A DNA stretch of 64,000 nucleotides from Micropterix aruncella. Lineage: Eukaryota > Arthropoda > Insecta > Lepidoptera > Micropterigidae. The translations under genes and the position numbers were made by a program. The notes beneath the pieces were generated by a model. That model was not told where the DNA came from. It worked only from the letters and a program-made list of their open reading frames with translations, and made no database searches. Positions 10,641 to 25,716 of this stretch are shown here, piece after piece. The stretch is taken from the NCBI GenBank assembly GCA_944548615.1, contig OX155964.1:11004925-11068924 (forward strand), in the 5' to 3' direction. Within the stretch, counting starts at the first letter, position 1. Every line of letters begins with the position of its first letter.

Positions 10641-13320
10641 TTACTGATTTACTAGTTACCATGCAAAATTTATAGAAACGCATTACCAAAAAAACACGTG
10701 CAAAAAATGTGGTATATTCAAAATTCGTTAACGCCACGTGCTATGCATGCATTCAATGCACGCTTTAAGGAAATTGACTTATTTAATCACAACGAATTAG
10801 GTCCTTTATTAAAAAGGTGCGTAAAAACCTGGAGATCAAATCAGATTGAATTCAGTTAGCATTCCGCATTCCTACATACACTCGCATGCACATACATCCT
10901 ACAGATTCACGAACCCAATTATGTCCTCCTAATCGTGATCCGACGACGGCGACCTCTTGGCTGTTCATATACGATCTCCATCACACAAACATACACCAAC
11001 ACCCATAAACCAACACTTACATAGCGTAAGTACTTACAAGATTTTTTCTGTTTATTTTAAAATTATGTAGCATAATTTGTGCAACTTTTTATTATATTGT
11101 TAATAACTTAAAATATCATTGGCTTTTCTATCGTTAGGTATTATTTATGTTTTATTATTATGCTATACTGTATGTTTTTAATGCGATAAAATTATATAAA
11201 ATACACAGGATGCTGCTGTATATTGACACAATAAGTTTTGGCCCTTATTTTAAATATTTCGACATGTTATTATTAGCATTGATAGTTGGTATTGATTTGC
11301 TCCACAGACCACGTTCAAACTTTCTGGAAATAGTCCAAGCTACCAAAATCACGAACACTTTTGCTACAGATTTTTTTTCAACTTAGGCTATACAAGTAGG
11401 CAACGAATATAGATACTTTGTGTTTCATAGCCTTGATTCACTGCCGTTCATTATTTTCGTTTTTCTGTTAAGGTGTTTGAAAAAAAAATGTTTTGCAAAT
11501 GTTTAGTTACTTTTCAATCTGTAACAATAAATGCCTACGTATTACATAGAATAAAATTATCATTATTATATTATATTATTTTATATTTAACACCTAAACT
11601 GTGACTGGCCACAATATGAGCCACATAGTGGCCATTTTGTGAGCCAGCTGTAGTCGACGTGTTAACGAATAGGATAAGTACTTATAGCAGAAGAAACATT
11701 GTCAAGATTGCGTGATCCGACCGTAGTCGGCTGATCGCAGTTTCGGAAAATGTTGCCAGTATCCGATATTTAATTCGAAATTTTCTTGCCCTATAGTCGC
11801 AAATCACTTATCAGAATAGAGACAAATAAGTAGCTATCTAGCGGGTAATACTGACACGAATCAGAACGACTTTCTCACAAGGGGAGTGATATACCAAATG
11901 AGGTCTGCTAGTAATTTCCAGTATAGAGTCTGGGCACTAATGAAATATTTTATCGATAACCAGATAAAGAAAAGAAAAACTTCAAATGAACCGCAAGTTA
12001 TATTTTGTTTCTTAAAAAGATACGAGGCTTAGCTGGAATAGCTGTTAGTCTTAGATTGCTGCAAGTTTTAAAAAACTTACTACTTTTCTGTAAAGTAAAC
12101 TTCAAACGCGTTTTTCTCACAACGATATTTTTCAGTACCTATTGCGCCGGTGATAAAAAAACTACATGACAGATCGAGTGGTTCCAAAAAAAAAATATGA
12201 TAGAATCTTAAATTCTCTTCTATATAAACTAAAAATATACAAGAAAAATATTTTTTTTTACTAAAAAAACGAAAAATGTTGGTGCAAAAATCGTTTTTTA
12301 AATCCGTGAAAAATTATAAAAATAAAAAGTTTATATTATTTTTTTTAATTCATCTAGAAATTACACATGTAAAAATTAATATCTTAGTTGACTTTTTTGA
12401 TTCAGACAAAATTACGATCGCTATTACCGGCGCAAACAGGCACCTACCGTCATTTTTGCAGCGGTAGAAACATTTGCAATTCAGAACTTCAAAAATATTT
12501 TTTTTTACTCTTGCAAAAAATATTTTTATTTTTCAACGGGTATCAAACTGATACAAACGAATTATGATCAGATTTCAACTTTTATTTGTGTTTTTATATT
12601 TGCTAAAACGTGTTTTTTGGCCTTCTAGACCAGCACCCCCCCCCCCCCCCTTAATGCGAGAAATGACACGCAGACTTAAGTCGGTGTAAAAAAATACTTT
12701 GTTTCGTTAGTCTTTTGTATGTCCTTGTGTGACCTTTACAAATCTGTTTTTGGTGAATACATAAAAGAGTGTCTTTAATGGTTTCTAATTTTATGGCTTT
12801 CACAAAATTTTAAAAGGTGTCTGCGTGTCAATTGGGCGCCAGATCTGATATGCCTTATATGTAATCGAAGTTTTCGTTTAAAATAAGAGAAATCGATTGC
12901 TGAAATAGAGTTCATCACAATCGAGTTGTTGAATCAGGGTTGAGTAAATCTTACAGAGTATATATAGATAGGAAATAAGGGGCCGAAGCAGTCGGCCGTA
13001 TGGGGCAACGGGAAAGCAGGGCTAACAGCACCCTAGGGACTGCGGTCGATACCCTGCTTATGCAGCGATCATCTCCCGCGGATTCGACCACCCACCCTGA
13101 ACCTTCCACCAAATCGACTGCAATTTCAGATAAATTGATCACTTCATCCCCTTTACACTCGCTCCATTTTTAATACATTTTGAAATAATTGCAGTCGGAA
13201 ATGTAACGAAAACCAAAAAGAAACAAAACGGCCTTACATATCGGTAGCTCTATAATATGAGGAAAAAAGTAATATTGTAATTTGGCCGACGTTAATCTTT
13301 TGCCTGGTTGATCTTCGGCC
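10641..13320. other. Unc-4 intron, mostly AT-rich, no gene seen
   Basis: No convincing coding region. TGGCCACAATATGAGCCACA and its partial complement make a small imperfect hairpin at about 11605-11645. GCGCCGGTGATA (12144) and TACCGGCGC (12426) are inverted, suggesting a decayed foldback element between them. A 15-C run lies at 12636-12650. The part at 12970-13100 is GC-richer but has no recognisable product. Confidence 0.45.
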
Positions 13321-13648
<328 letters not shown>

Positions 13649-13820
13649 ATAAGGTTTGTAAAGAAATCCGTTTATAGGATGATGTTTAAATTTAAAATAA
13701 AATTAGTAAAAGCTACTTAAAAAGCAGCGAAAGTAATCCCAGCTTGGATCGGGAAACGCTAATATTTGAATGAGATATACACGGATGTGCACGACTTTCG
13801 ACTAGAAAGAAATATAGGAT

Positions 13821-15330
<1,510 letters not shown>

Positions 15331-16058
15331 TCTTAATATATATAAATTACGTGTCACGTTGTTTGTCCGCGATGGACTCCTAAACTACTTAACCGATTTG
15401 AATCAAATTTGCACACAATGTGCAGTTTGATCCAACTTGAAAGATAGGATAGCTTACGTCTTAATTTATAGTCGCGATATTATTTTATTGCAATGTCTAT
15501 TATTTGACATTCGCAATTATCTGTTAGTTCCAAACGATTTTAACAGATGGCGTTATCTATTGAGTAATCCATAGATGGCGCTGCTATGTTAAACCTACAA
15601 ACGTCATAGTCGGGCAAGCGTTATTCTAAATTCAAAATATTGTGAAGGTAATACAGTGAAATTATTCCTGCTTTTTAATTATTTGTGCTTCATTGTTCAA
15701 AACTCTTTAATTAAAATATATACATGTAGGTAAGTATTATCACATAGTTATAAAAGTGGAATAACTGCAGTATAGGAACCTCTCTCCATTTTTTTTCATT
15801 TTAATGCTAAATCTGGAAGAAAATTGTGTCGGTCGCTATAAATAAGCGAGATAGGCATTCAAAGTTTAAATTTTAAAAACAGGCCAAAATAAAAAATTAA
15901 GTAATTCACCACGCTATATTCGCCACGCTGATTCCTAATCTTCCATAATCTTTATTCGATCTCAATAAATAAGAGAGATATAGGCGTTCAAAATGTTCAT
16001 TGCAATGTCAAGAAATTTGCGGTCATTTTGTTTGTACGTACCGTGGCCGACACATTCG

Positions 16059-16995
16059 GGTCCCATCAAACTTGCAGAAGGCAGATTTGCAGACGGCAAT
16101 CTTGCAGACGGCATTCTTGCAGGCGGCAGTTTTGCAGAAGGCAATCTTGCAGAAGGCAGTTTTGCAAATGTCAAACTAACGTTTCGAGGGTCGGCATTTT
16201 TGCAGACGGCATTTTTGCAGAAAATGAAGTTAGGAGCAAAACATCGTATTTAAAATTTAGTGTTACCAGAGTAGAAATCGACAAAAGCCGCGTTTTCATA
16301 TGTCAGGGTAGGGAAACCAGTCCACTTCTTTGAGTGTCCTCTCCATCGCAGATCTCAGCAATCAACTTTCGATTTTAGGGAAAGAAAAACCTAACCTAAC
16401 CTAACCTAACAGAAAAACTTAAAACATTTTTTTTAATGTTTAGTTTGATGTACTGAATCATCCACTACAAGGATGCCGGTAATTAATGTCACTTCGATTT
16501 TAGGGAAAGAAAAACCTAACCTAACCTAACCTAACAGAAAAACTTAAAACATTTTTTTTAATGTTTAGTTTGATGTACTGAATCATCCACTACAAGGATG
16601 CCGGTAATTAAATGTGGAGAGGTAAAAATATTCACCACTTTAATTTACCCTGACATGATAATTTGCTACTTCTTTTTCTAAATTTAAAATTTATAGCATA
16701 TGCTTTACTGCTTTATTTTTGGTTTGTAAAATAATATAAAATTATTTTATTTCGTGTAATCATGTCCTAATGCGCCATTCTCAAACGTTGCTAACTTCGG
16801 GTTTGTATGCAAGTTTGCTTTCTGCAAGAATGCCGTCTGCAAAAATGCCGCCTGCAAGGTTGCCGCCTGCAAGGTTGCCTCCTGCAAATCTGCCCTCAAC
16901 AAATTTGGAGCTGTCAAAAGTGACATGTTTTGACATGAAAAAGTGACAAAGTGGCATGACAGGCAAGTTTGCCGCATGCAAAACTGGCGCGCCCC
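16059..16995. mobile_element. Foldback element with 15-bp minisatellite arms
   Basis: The left arm (about 16072-16230) is a tandem array of units like TTGCAGAAGGCARTC. The right arm (about 16815-16985) is the inverted array (TGCCGCCTGCAAGGT units). The direct repeat ACACATTCG flanks it at 16050-16058 and 16996-17004 as a probable target duplication. The ends GGTCCCATCAAACTTGC and (complement) GGGGCGCGCCAGTTTTGC are weakly alike. It lies within the Helitron and has no coding function. Confidence 0.7.
16368..16610. repeat. 125-bp tandem duplication with CCTAA runs
   Basis: Two near-identical units (16368-16492 and 16493-16610) each contain CCTAACCTAACCTAACC, which is the insect telomere unit TTAGG on the other strand. 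They lie in the loop of the foldback element. A further degenerate CCTAACCTAACTTAACC is at 19118. The runs have only about four units, so this is not a telomere. Confidence 0.9.
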
Positions 16996-17716
16996 ACACA
17001 TTCGAGCATATCGTAATATCGATAACAATTACCGATATTACAGAAATTATGACAATTTGCAGAGTTTTAAGATTAACCGAAATATTTAAAAAAAAACGAT
17101 CAAAAAAAAAAATATTTTCGTGAAACTTTTAAAAAAGGGCACAAATTTTTATGTTTTTTTCAATATTTTTTTTTTTTTTTTTTAATTTTGCGGTAAATTT
17201 GAAAAAACGTTTTTGTCCACGGTGTTAATTTGATATTGAAGAAATTTCGTTGTTTCAGGTTACCTTTCGTCATCATCAACAGCCATTTTGTAAAAACACA
17301 TGTTATTTACTAACAACTTTGTAATATACTCATTTGTTACAAACTTTAATAAAAATAATAATAAATTTTAAAATTAATTCTTTTGTATTGATTTTTGATT
17401 AATATCAACTGTACGAAAATTTTAATCAATCGTGTTGAAAGTCCTTCCCCTTTAAATCCCAATCCAGAGGATTTTTATACCAGCATTAACGTTTCCGTCT
17501 TCGTTCGTAAATAATAATTTCATTGTATTAATTAAGGGGTTACGGTAGTAGAAAATCTGTCATGGAGTTCGCCATATTTTTTTACAAATGGCATCTATTT
17601 AAAAAAGCATGGTGGTCCCCATGAATGATGTTCTCCTACCGTTCCTATTAAATAGTTTACTACAATGTAATATAACAAAAACCTTAGCCACAGCAACGCG
17701 TGGCCGGGTCTGCTAG

Positions 17717-20079
17717 TTAGTATATAATCTTTAGTAGATAAAAACTTATTTGTCAGAAATTAAGATTGAAATTTCTTCTTTCATTTCATTGAGCATATGG
17801 AGGTTTTTATTTTTATTTCGATTTGATGGCTCGTTGATAACGAACGCAGCCAAATTGTATCATTTTTTAAATGGTGGAAATATTCGAAAATTTTAAATAT
17901 TTCGTTATGTCATCCTACATTTATGAAACAGCCTTTGCCGAAGTGATCAATGAGTTTTTTTTTTTTGGTTTAATTCGTTCCAATTGAAGGCATTTTGTGT
18001 TCTTAAAGGATAAGCTTGGCTTTTGATATATATGGATGAATGGTGATCGTATGTCGTAGATAAACAGACACATTAAACCTATATTGCACAGTCGAAAATC
18101 GTACGCATCCGTAAGTATATCTCATTCAAATATAAGCATTTCCCAATCCCAGCTGGGATTTCCTTCGCTGCTATTTAAGTAGCTTTTACTAATTTTATTT
18201 TTTATCATCCTATGAACGGATTCCTTTACAAACCTAGGGATATATCGAAATTAACCTCAGTCCTCGGTCTTGTGTGATACGTTATTGCCTTGCATAATCT
18301 CACCGGACAGAGTAGAGCGCGAGGGGTGGGCGAAGGGGGCTCGCTGGCGCTCCTCGGCCGGGAAGAAGGAGGTTTACTACCGCATCAAATTAGCATATAA
18401 ACGGCACAAAATAAGCCTTGATACAAACTGATGACCGCGGGGCGTCGGTGCCTTCCTCCAATGTCTAAATTACCCAACGCAATCGATACGCCACTCAGGT
18501 ACTCTTGCCCACAACCGCTTACCATACCTCACTCGTGTAGGACACGGCGCGGAAATGTTCGACGTGAGACAGTCAAGAAAAAAATAATAGCCCTTCCAAA
18601 CAAAAAACTGTTTGTGATTGACACCGACCTTCCTGTATGTCGTATGATGTATACACCGACCAACTGTATGTGTATACATCAATTCATTCGTAAATTCTGA
18701 TTAATATTTTTAATTTCTTAGTTTTTTACATGTTTTTGCTATTGGTTAATGGCTTGGCTATATACAACCCTAGAAGTAGGTACTACTCGCTTCCATACCA
18801 TAGACGCGCTATTAATATAAAACGCGAGCACGATTGTTTCTCATGGTTTATGGTAAGCAAAATTGCGTCGTGTTTGCTTCGGTCATTTCCCGCGTAAAAT
18901 CGCTACATCAAAGGCCAAGCGAAATGACTCTATCTTTTGTGGCCCGTCTTTGAAGTGGTTTATTTTCGAGAGGCTTATAATAGGTAATTCGTATAAAAGA
19001 TCTGAAAATGGAGAAATTTATGGGAGTAGCTTTTAGTTAACCTTGATCTAATTATTTCATATTAGCCATGTGTGATTCAAAATTCAGCCATTTGTGGTAG
19101 GTCGACTGTGGATCACCTAACCTAACTTAACCTAACTTCACATATACAAAAACTGTTTCATTTTTAAATTATTTAAGAGGCCGTACACGAAATTTTGCGC
19201 ATTTCGTGAATTTACGTAATTTTGCAGACGTGAATTTAAGATTAAAATACTGTATTTCTATAAGTTTTATTGCACAACATAAAAAATTATTTATATTATT
19301 GTCTAATGAGTGAGCTACTTTTTTGAAAATTATTATAGAATTTTGATTAATTGACCTTAAACCGGCGACTGTTTGTGAATTTTTGCTGTAAGAGGTTTAG
19401 AATATAACATATTTACGAATCGTTTTGACATCTAAACGGTATAAAAAAAATACAATGTACTGTTGTAAAAGTCCTCTATATAATAAGTGAATCACTTTTT
19501 ACTACTTTCATACAAAATTGTTGATAAAAAAAATATTTAACTTTGTCAATTTTTTTAGAAAATGGGCGAAGAAATGCTTTTGATTTTGGCCTTTTAGAAC
19601 TCTCGTTCATAAAATAAAAACAACAGAAATAAACTTTAGTTCAATATCAATCCATTTCCTCAAAAAAAATGCAAAATATTAATTAGAATTGGCAATAAAG
19701 TCTTTTAAAACAATCTAATTCTCGCGTTATGATACTCGCCTATGATACGATTCACGCCTCAAGTCAGCTAGTCCCCGCCGAGCGCATCCAAAGGGTGGAC
19801 GTATCTCTTTGGCTCCGAAAATCCTACCTACCTATAGTTATATTACACCATTGATTATAGAGGTATCACGGCCCACATCGATTTCGTACACGGCCTCTTA
19901 ACTTCGAACCTCTTTTTTTATTTAATATTTTATTCTAGTTTGTAATAAAGTTGCAGCTAAACTTCCGAAAAATAAGAAATAATTCACCGGTAAACAGCGG
20001 TGGTATACAATGAAGCGGTGGTATACAATAAATGAATGGTATACAGCCTATGATTAACAGTGGAACCCTGTAAAACCCA
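17717..20079. other. Unc-4 intron, no gene seen
   Basis: Mostly AT-rich. The part at 18070-18190 (GTAAGTATATCTCATTC..., TTTCCTTCGCTGCTATTTAAG) repeats 15080-15160, giving a diverged direct repeat of about 100 bp either side of the Helitron. A GC-richer patch lies at 18300-18370. No coding region is supported. Confidence 0.4.
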
Positions 20080-21468
20080 CTCTGTGGATCAGGTGTTAAG
20101 TTATCTATTCGACAAGGTACAAAGTGTCACCATCCAGGGCTGCCAGAAAAAAGCCAACTTCTCACGTATAGTGTCACACAGAGTAGTGTTTTGAGACCCA
20201 TTGTATGCCTCGTCTACATAAATGACCTATGTCTGTTATTAGTAGGTAAAATCATCACATATGCTGATGATACTGTTATACTGTTCAATAGTTCAAACTG
20301 TGATAACACACTTGAGAAAGCAAACGAGTGTAAGGAAATTGTTAGAAATTGGCTAGGAGCCTTTATGCTAACGCTTAATGTTGGCCAAACCAAATACATG
20401 CCATTTAGTATTACCATCAGAGCTCAACCCACTACTAATAAAACTATTATAGTACGCGGGAGCAATAGCGTAGAGTCCTGCAACTGTCAGCCACTGCAAA
20501 GAGAAATATCTTGGAAATATCTAGCCATCACTGTATATTGTTTCATCTGTTGGGACTCTCATATACATAACCAGGATACGAAGGTGCGAATCCTTGGATA
20601 TGTTTTCAAAGAAAGAGCAATATTCTGCATTCCAAAACGCTAAAAACTGTTTATCATGCTTTATGTGAATCGCTTATTGCTTACGGCATAATTGGATGGG
20701 GTGGATAGGCCAAAACGCTGCTAGAGCCATTGCAAGTTGCGCAGAAATTTATAATAAAAATTATGCTCCGCAGACCATATTGCCATCCCACCAATGAACT
20801 TTATATGGAAGCTAAAGTCCTTGATTGTAGGCAACTTTTTCTAAAAACTTCTTTCTAAATGCTATGTTTGGACAATAATTAATATTTAAAAATACTTGAG
20901 AACCTTTCGAAATACGAAATACTTTCGAAATACTTCAGAAGTTTTTCGAATTATTATTATTAATCAACGAGGCAAGTTTTAGAAAATATTTTAGTAATAC
21001 CCAGAATGAAACTATCATTTGAACAAAGACATTACTCTTTCATTATACTGAGATTTTAAAATCTGATCAAAATGGAAATAAAAATTAACATGACATCTAG
21101 CTTATTTAAAAATAAAATAAAGAAATGGTTATCGAGTCATGACAGACTTAACATACATACATCAAACGTTAATATTTATACGTTATACACGTTAATAATT
21201 ATTATCAAAGTAATAGAATTTCTACCAATTTTAATTGTTTTATTTTTTTAATTTTTTATATAATAATTATTTAGTAATTTGATTAGATACATCTAAACAA
21301 TATTTTATAAAGTCTGCCTTAGAACGGCCTAGTTAGGCGACATTTATTCATTACTCTATCTCCTCAAGAATCAGTTTTTTGCTAACGTCTCATATATATA
21401 TATACAACATGATATGGTAAACTGTACAAAAGAACTTTTGTAATACTATAAATAAATAAATAAATAAT
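20080..21468 (+). mobile_element. LINE fragment, 5'-truncated, with reverse transcriptase remnant
   Basis: Residues around YINDL and YADDTVILF (reverse transcriptase catalytic box, near 20210-20290) align with the RT of the long LINE at 26.4-35.5 kb. The reading frame 20191-20643 is open but the flanking motifs are frameshifted or degenerate (QSSVLRP in place of QGSVLGP). The 3' part shares ACGGCCTAGTTAGGCG with the long copy and ends in (AATA)n at 21446-21468. Dead copy, truncated at the 5' end as is usual for LINEs. Confidence 0.85.
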
Positions 21469-23444
21469 TTAATAAAACGTGGTGCACAAATTATGAATAT
21501 ATTTTTAAATATGTATGTCGATTATGTTTTACCATTGGGTATAATTATCAAAAATTCTTTAATTTTGTTGTTATATATTGTTTTGAAAATGAATTCTATT
21601 TATTTTGACTAGGTATTTTATATTACTTATCGTATATTAGATATTATTGACTTTTTATATTTTCTTGTGCCGTTTTCTTTCTTATAACTCTATTTTCTCT
21701 TTATTTTAGTTTTTAATAAATTAATTTAATTTTTAATTAATTAATTTAACGGAATGTTATGTTCTATTTAATGCCGATTTTATAATGGAATTGCTTTTTT
21801 TAATTAGTAGTCCACATTTTAAGGCAATTTAGTTATATAAGCATTTTACTAAAAGCTTTTAAATACTTTATTGTAATATTAGAGTCCTAGTCGCCCTAGC
21901 CACGGGTTAGTCCCAGTTGGGTGACAGTAAATCAAAAAGGCATAAGGTTAAGGATTTACCATTCGATTCCTGTTATTTATATAAGTAAAATCAATGTTGT
22001 TTTGTAATTAATTCTTAATAAATGATTTTTTTAAATATTTCGTTACATTAGAAATGATATAAACGTATGTAAGCATTATTTAAATAAAGTACATATTAAT
22101 TCAGTGTTTAGTTACTTCACACTGAGAAAACAATAATTTAAAGAATTAAAAAACACGATTGCCGTTACAAAAAGATTGAACTACTATTACAAAAAAAACT
22201 ACGGTTACAAAAAATGATCTACAATTATTAAAAACAATTTGTTCGCCCTAAAAAGTAAGTTTTTTAGAGAATAAATTTCTTCATTGAAACATAATAAAAT
22301 TTACGGAAACTGCCCTACGTCCCCATTGATGCGTGTTTTCTCTATAAACACCCAGTGCTTAAAGACGATTGCGCATTCTGTGAGTCAGTCGACGGGCCTT
22401 GTCTAAGGCCTGTCGAGCGGAGCTTCACCTGAGTCGGGCTGATTGACTCGGCTTCCAGAGTGTAACGTCGCAGGGCTACGCGCCCTGCGGCAGGTATCTC
22501 AAAACGATTACGCGCCGCCGTTGCCCCCACTCAGTCGGTTGCCCTCGGTGATCAATTGAAAAAAAAATTACTTGTATTCTTATGTTATAATATTACGTAT
22601 TGACCACTGTATTTATTGGAAAAGAAACTATTGCCTATATATACCTATATTAACAACCGACGTTCTTGCTTATAGACGATTAGTAATGAGTAGAGATGAT
22701 ATTATAGAAACAACACACGCGTTTTTATGTCGTATATGATTGAATGATTCAAAGTTTACTGCAGATACATTGTCGACCATTAAAAAAGATGAAATAAATA
22801 GTAGGAAGAAAACTGATTTAAATCAATCCAGGCTAATCTAACTGATCTAAACGATCTAAAAAATTCTAACGTTCCTACTGATCGTCCCAACGTTTAAACT
22901 AACTAAGTTGAAATAAGTGTTTAACAATGGAAGATAATTCTATCTTCAAATAAAATGATATGATTTAACACTAATAGCGAAACGAAAATACGTATTAAAT
23001 CTCCTTTGTCGGCCACCCCGGTCATAAATTCCCCCCTTGAATATAATACAGCGGAGAAAATTGCCCTGGAGAGCTTCCAAAGCAACTGTCACCGAGGCGA
23101 GATTTAGGGCTGAAATTCGTTCTCTGGCGTTCTTTCAGTATACTAATATGACTACTAAGGTTCTGCAGCCTATACTAAAGTTCGATTCTTATAGCTCATG
23201 AACAGGCTGCCATGAATGTAAGTATCTACCTATGTACATAATATTATTCAAATTATATCATTTTTGTTCCCGTTCCGGAATGATTTATGGAGTCTTTCTA
23301 TGGCGAAGTGAGATCGCATTTTTATTTTAATGTGGACACTCACTGCGGGGCAACTTTCATTATAGCTCAAGAACATATCTACCCCCCCCCCCTCATTTTT
23401 TTGAGTAAAAAATAAGGTTGAGAAAAAAATGAATGAGGAAGAAC
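21469..23444. other. Unc-4 intron, AT-rich with one GC-rich block
   Basis: Mostly A/T-rich sequence. 22340-22560 is sharply GC-richer (GAGTCAGTCGACGGGCC, TGTCGAGCGGAGC, CTACGCGCCCTGCGG) and may be an unrecognised repeat or a regulatory block. 22990-23170 is also GC-richer. An 11-C run lies at 23382-23392. No gene is supported. Confidence 0.4.
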
Positions 23445-24196
23445 GGGTCCAATTGCGTTTCTTCAGCGGTTTAAAATAAATTCAAAAAATGCGTTTAATT
23501 TATTACAAAATTCGTAATAAAAATGTTAAGTCACATTGGTATTTATTTTATAGCAAACTTACAAATAGTAAATATATGTTACTAGTATCTTAAAAACATA
23601 TTTAAACGAAACAAATTTACTATACTATGAATAGTTTGCAATGCTTGCATTACACATTAACATAGAAATAACATGAACACGTTGATAGTAGAAAAAAAAT
23701 ATGTAATAAAACTAATAATAATATAAGGGTAAGAAAAGAAATAATTAAATAAGTTGTTAAGAAGGTTATTTGGATAAAGTAAAATAGAAGTATGAGTAAT
23801 TGGATAATATTATTTATTATATATAATATGATATAATACAACAGTATGTTATAATATAATAATCATATAATACAGTAGGTACATTAGGATGGCAGTAAGT
23901 GAAATCTTAAAAAGTAGAAGATAGGTTAGGTTTGCGATTATTGCGAGGTATTGCGATTCATCTGTCAGATTTTGGTGCTAATGAAAAATGGATTCAGAGA
24001 GCCGATTTTGACGTTTCGAAAAAACCTGTGTCGCCAGGTTTTTAGTACATTACCATAGACACAGAACGAAGTCGCAGATTTTGTTACGTGTGTTAAATTT
24101 GACAGAAACGCGATAGCTATTATTTTAATGCAAGCACTAATCCTACTTATTTTTAAAGCGACTTAATTTTAACTCAATAGAAACGCAATTGGACCC
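23445..24196. mobile_element. Element with GGGTCCAATTGCGTTTCT inverted ends
   Basis: The left end GGGTCCAATTGCGTTTCT recurs at the right end as AGAAACGCAATTGGACCC. The interior is very AT-rich and non-coding. A shorter relative with similar ends is at 38509-38805. No clear target duplication is visible. Classed as a non-autonomous DNA element. Confidence 0.6.
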
Positions 24197-24769
24197 AATG
24201 TATGTCCGTGCCGCTAGCAAGCGTTGCCTGTACTAACCTGCGCGCGACAGCCAAATACTGGATATGAAAGGTGGTGGGGGAGTAAGTGAGGACAGTGATG
24301 CGTCGGTTGGACGCGCATAGCAACAAGCGAACACGCAAATATTTACTATCGCCTTATGTTCATCCGAATCGCCCTTTAATCCGATTCGCTTCGGATTACC
24401 CTACTAATATCCTCCATAATTTAGCTATAGAATTATCGTCACAAAGAATTGTCGAAGACTCCCGAAATATGCGAAGAAAACCCCTAAAGAAAACTGTGCC
24501 GCAAAATACCATATAATACAGGGGGCTAGGAATGTTAATTGTCTCACTTCGTAGAAGGAAGGTCATCTCTGGCAAGCGTGGGAGTGTCGAATTACATGAA
24601 CGGTCGAAATGACGAAGGCAGAGCAAATATAGGCTAAGTTCGACTCACCGTACCTACGTGTTTTAGACAATAAACAACGTTCCTAGTATGTAACAACTTG
24701 TTAGATTCATTTTAATCATGGTGTAATGATAATTAGGAAGAGACCTTACGTCCATTTAGCAAAGAGTGT

Positions 24770-24998
<229 letters not shown>

Positions 24999-25543
24999 TA
25001 GCAACATAAGAATAAAATAAGTAAATAAGTTTAACGTACGATATGAGAAGATTGTGAAGGCGTTATCCCTAATTAGGTCAACGGGCAGGATGCAGCTAGA
25101 GTATATTTTTGAATTTAGTGTTTAACGAAGAGCGGCTCGGTGTGCGCGTTGATCATATTGCGTAGGTCAAGGGGAGATTGAAGGACACTTCACCAAACCT
25201 TCGTTTTATTCGGTCTAGGACAGTGCAGAGCGACACTCAAAGGAAGCTAGAAACAAACTGTAGTTCATTTCTCGACGATACTGTAGCAAGTATAAGGAGT
25301 GCTGCTGATCCACCCTATTTTCAAGATTACAACGGTGTACTCGGAGTTTAGACTGCTTTACGAGGACTGTAGAGTAGAGCTTTGCGGTGAAAAGACTTCT
25401 TCTAATTTTACATACACGATTCAATCCAATATTATATCATATACAATAACGCAAAGTTATACTTACAAAACCAAACTGCTGAACGCAAGCATATGATTTG
25501 ATATATAAAACAAATATTATATGATATATAAAAAGGGACTCAC

Positions 25544-25716
25544 CGCTACTCGACTCTCCTTAAGGTCGAGCCGCATTGCTAGTGCCTCCCTCATGAAGAC
25601 GTCGGGATAGTGGCTGGCCTGGAAAGCCCGTTCCAGCTCTTCCAGCTGCCAGGAGTTGAAATTGGTCCGTGACCTACGACGTTTCCCTCCATCATCGTCG
25701 CCATCGCCATGACCAC
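25544..25716 (-). CDS. unc-4: Unc-4/UNCX-type homeobox gene, exon with homeodomain positions 1-46
   Basis: This minus-strand exon has 2 nt plus 57 codons. Acceptor TTCTATATTGCAG|GTGG (intron phase 1) and donor GTAGCG|GTGAGT (phase 0). An acidic GDGDDDGG stretch leads into the homeodomain, which starts at RRRSRTNF and has the Unc-4-typical helix 1 [10 protein letters not shown], then [13 protein letters not shown] and [10 protein letters not shown]. The domain is completed by the exon at 1380-1519. With Q50 it is a paired-like (Q50) class homeodomain. The start codon and the N-terminal repressor region are not in this exon and must lie further right; I did not find them. Ala at homeodomain position 46, where the vertebrate protein has Gln, fits the insect form as I recall it. 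Confidence 0.96.

Larger units (their letters stand above)
15331..17716 (+). mobile_element. Non-autonomous Helitron, 2.4 kb
   Basis: It begins with TC (TCTTAATATATATAAATTAC, then GTGTCACGTTGTTTGTCCG and GCGATGGACTCCTAAAC). It ends with GCCACAGCAACGCGTGGC, a GC-rich hairpin, then CGGGTCTG and the terminal CTAG. The left flank ends in A and the right begins with T, as Helitrons require, with no target duplication. Both ends resemble those common in Lepidoptera. No Rep/helicase ORF is present. A foldback element is nested inside. Confidence 0.85.

Noticed and set aside
15993..16333. Pentapeptide-repeat-like proteins (FADGNLADG...) in the foldback arms, also 16747-17028 on the minus strand
   Set aside because: The pattern comes from a 15-bp DNA repeat, is open in several frames and has no start context, length or flanks of a real pentapeptide-repeat protein.
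16386..16411. True telomere or telomeric retrotransposon site
   Set aside because: Only about four CCTAA units per copy, inside a nested transposon.
23650..23841. Hydrophobic 63-codon ORF
   Set aside because: Low-complexity AT-rich sequence inside a non-coding TIR element.
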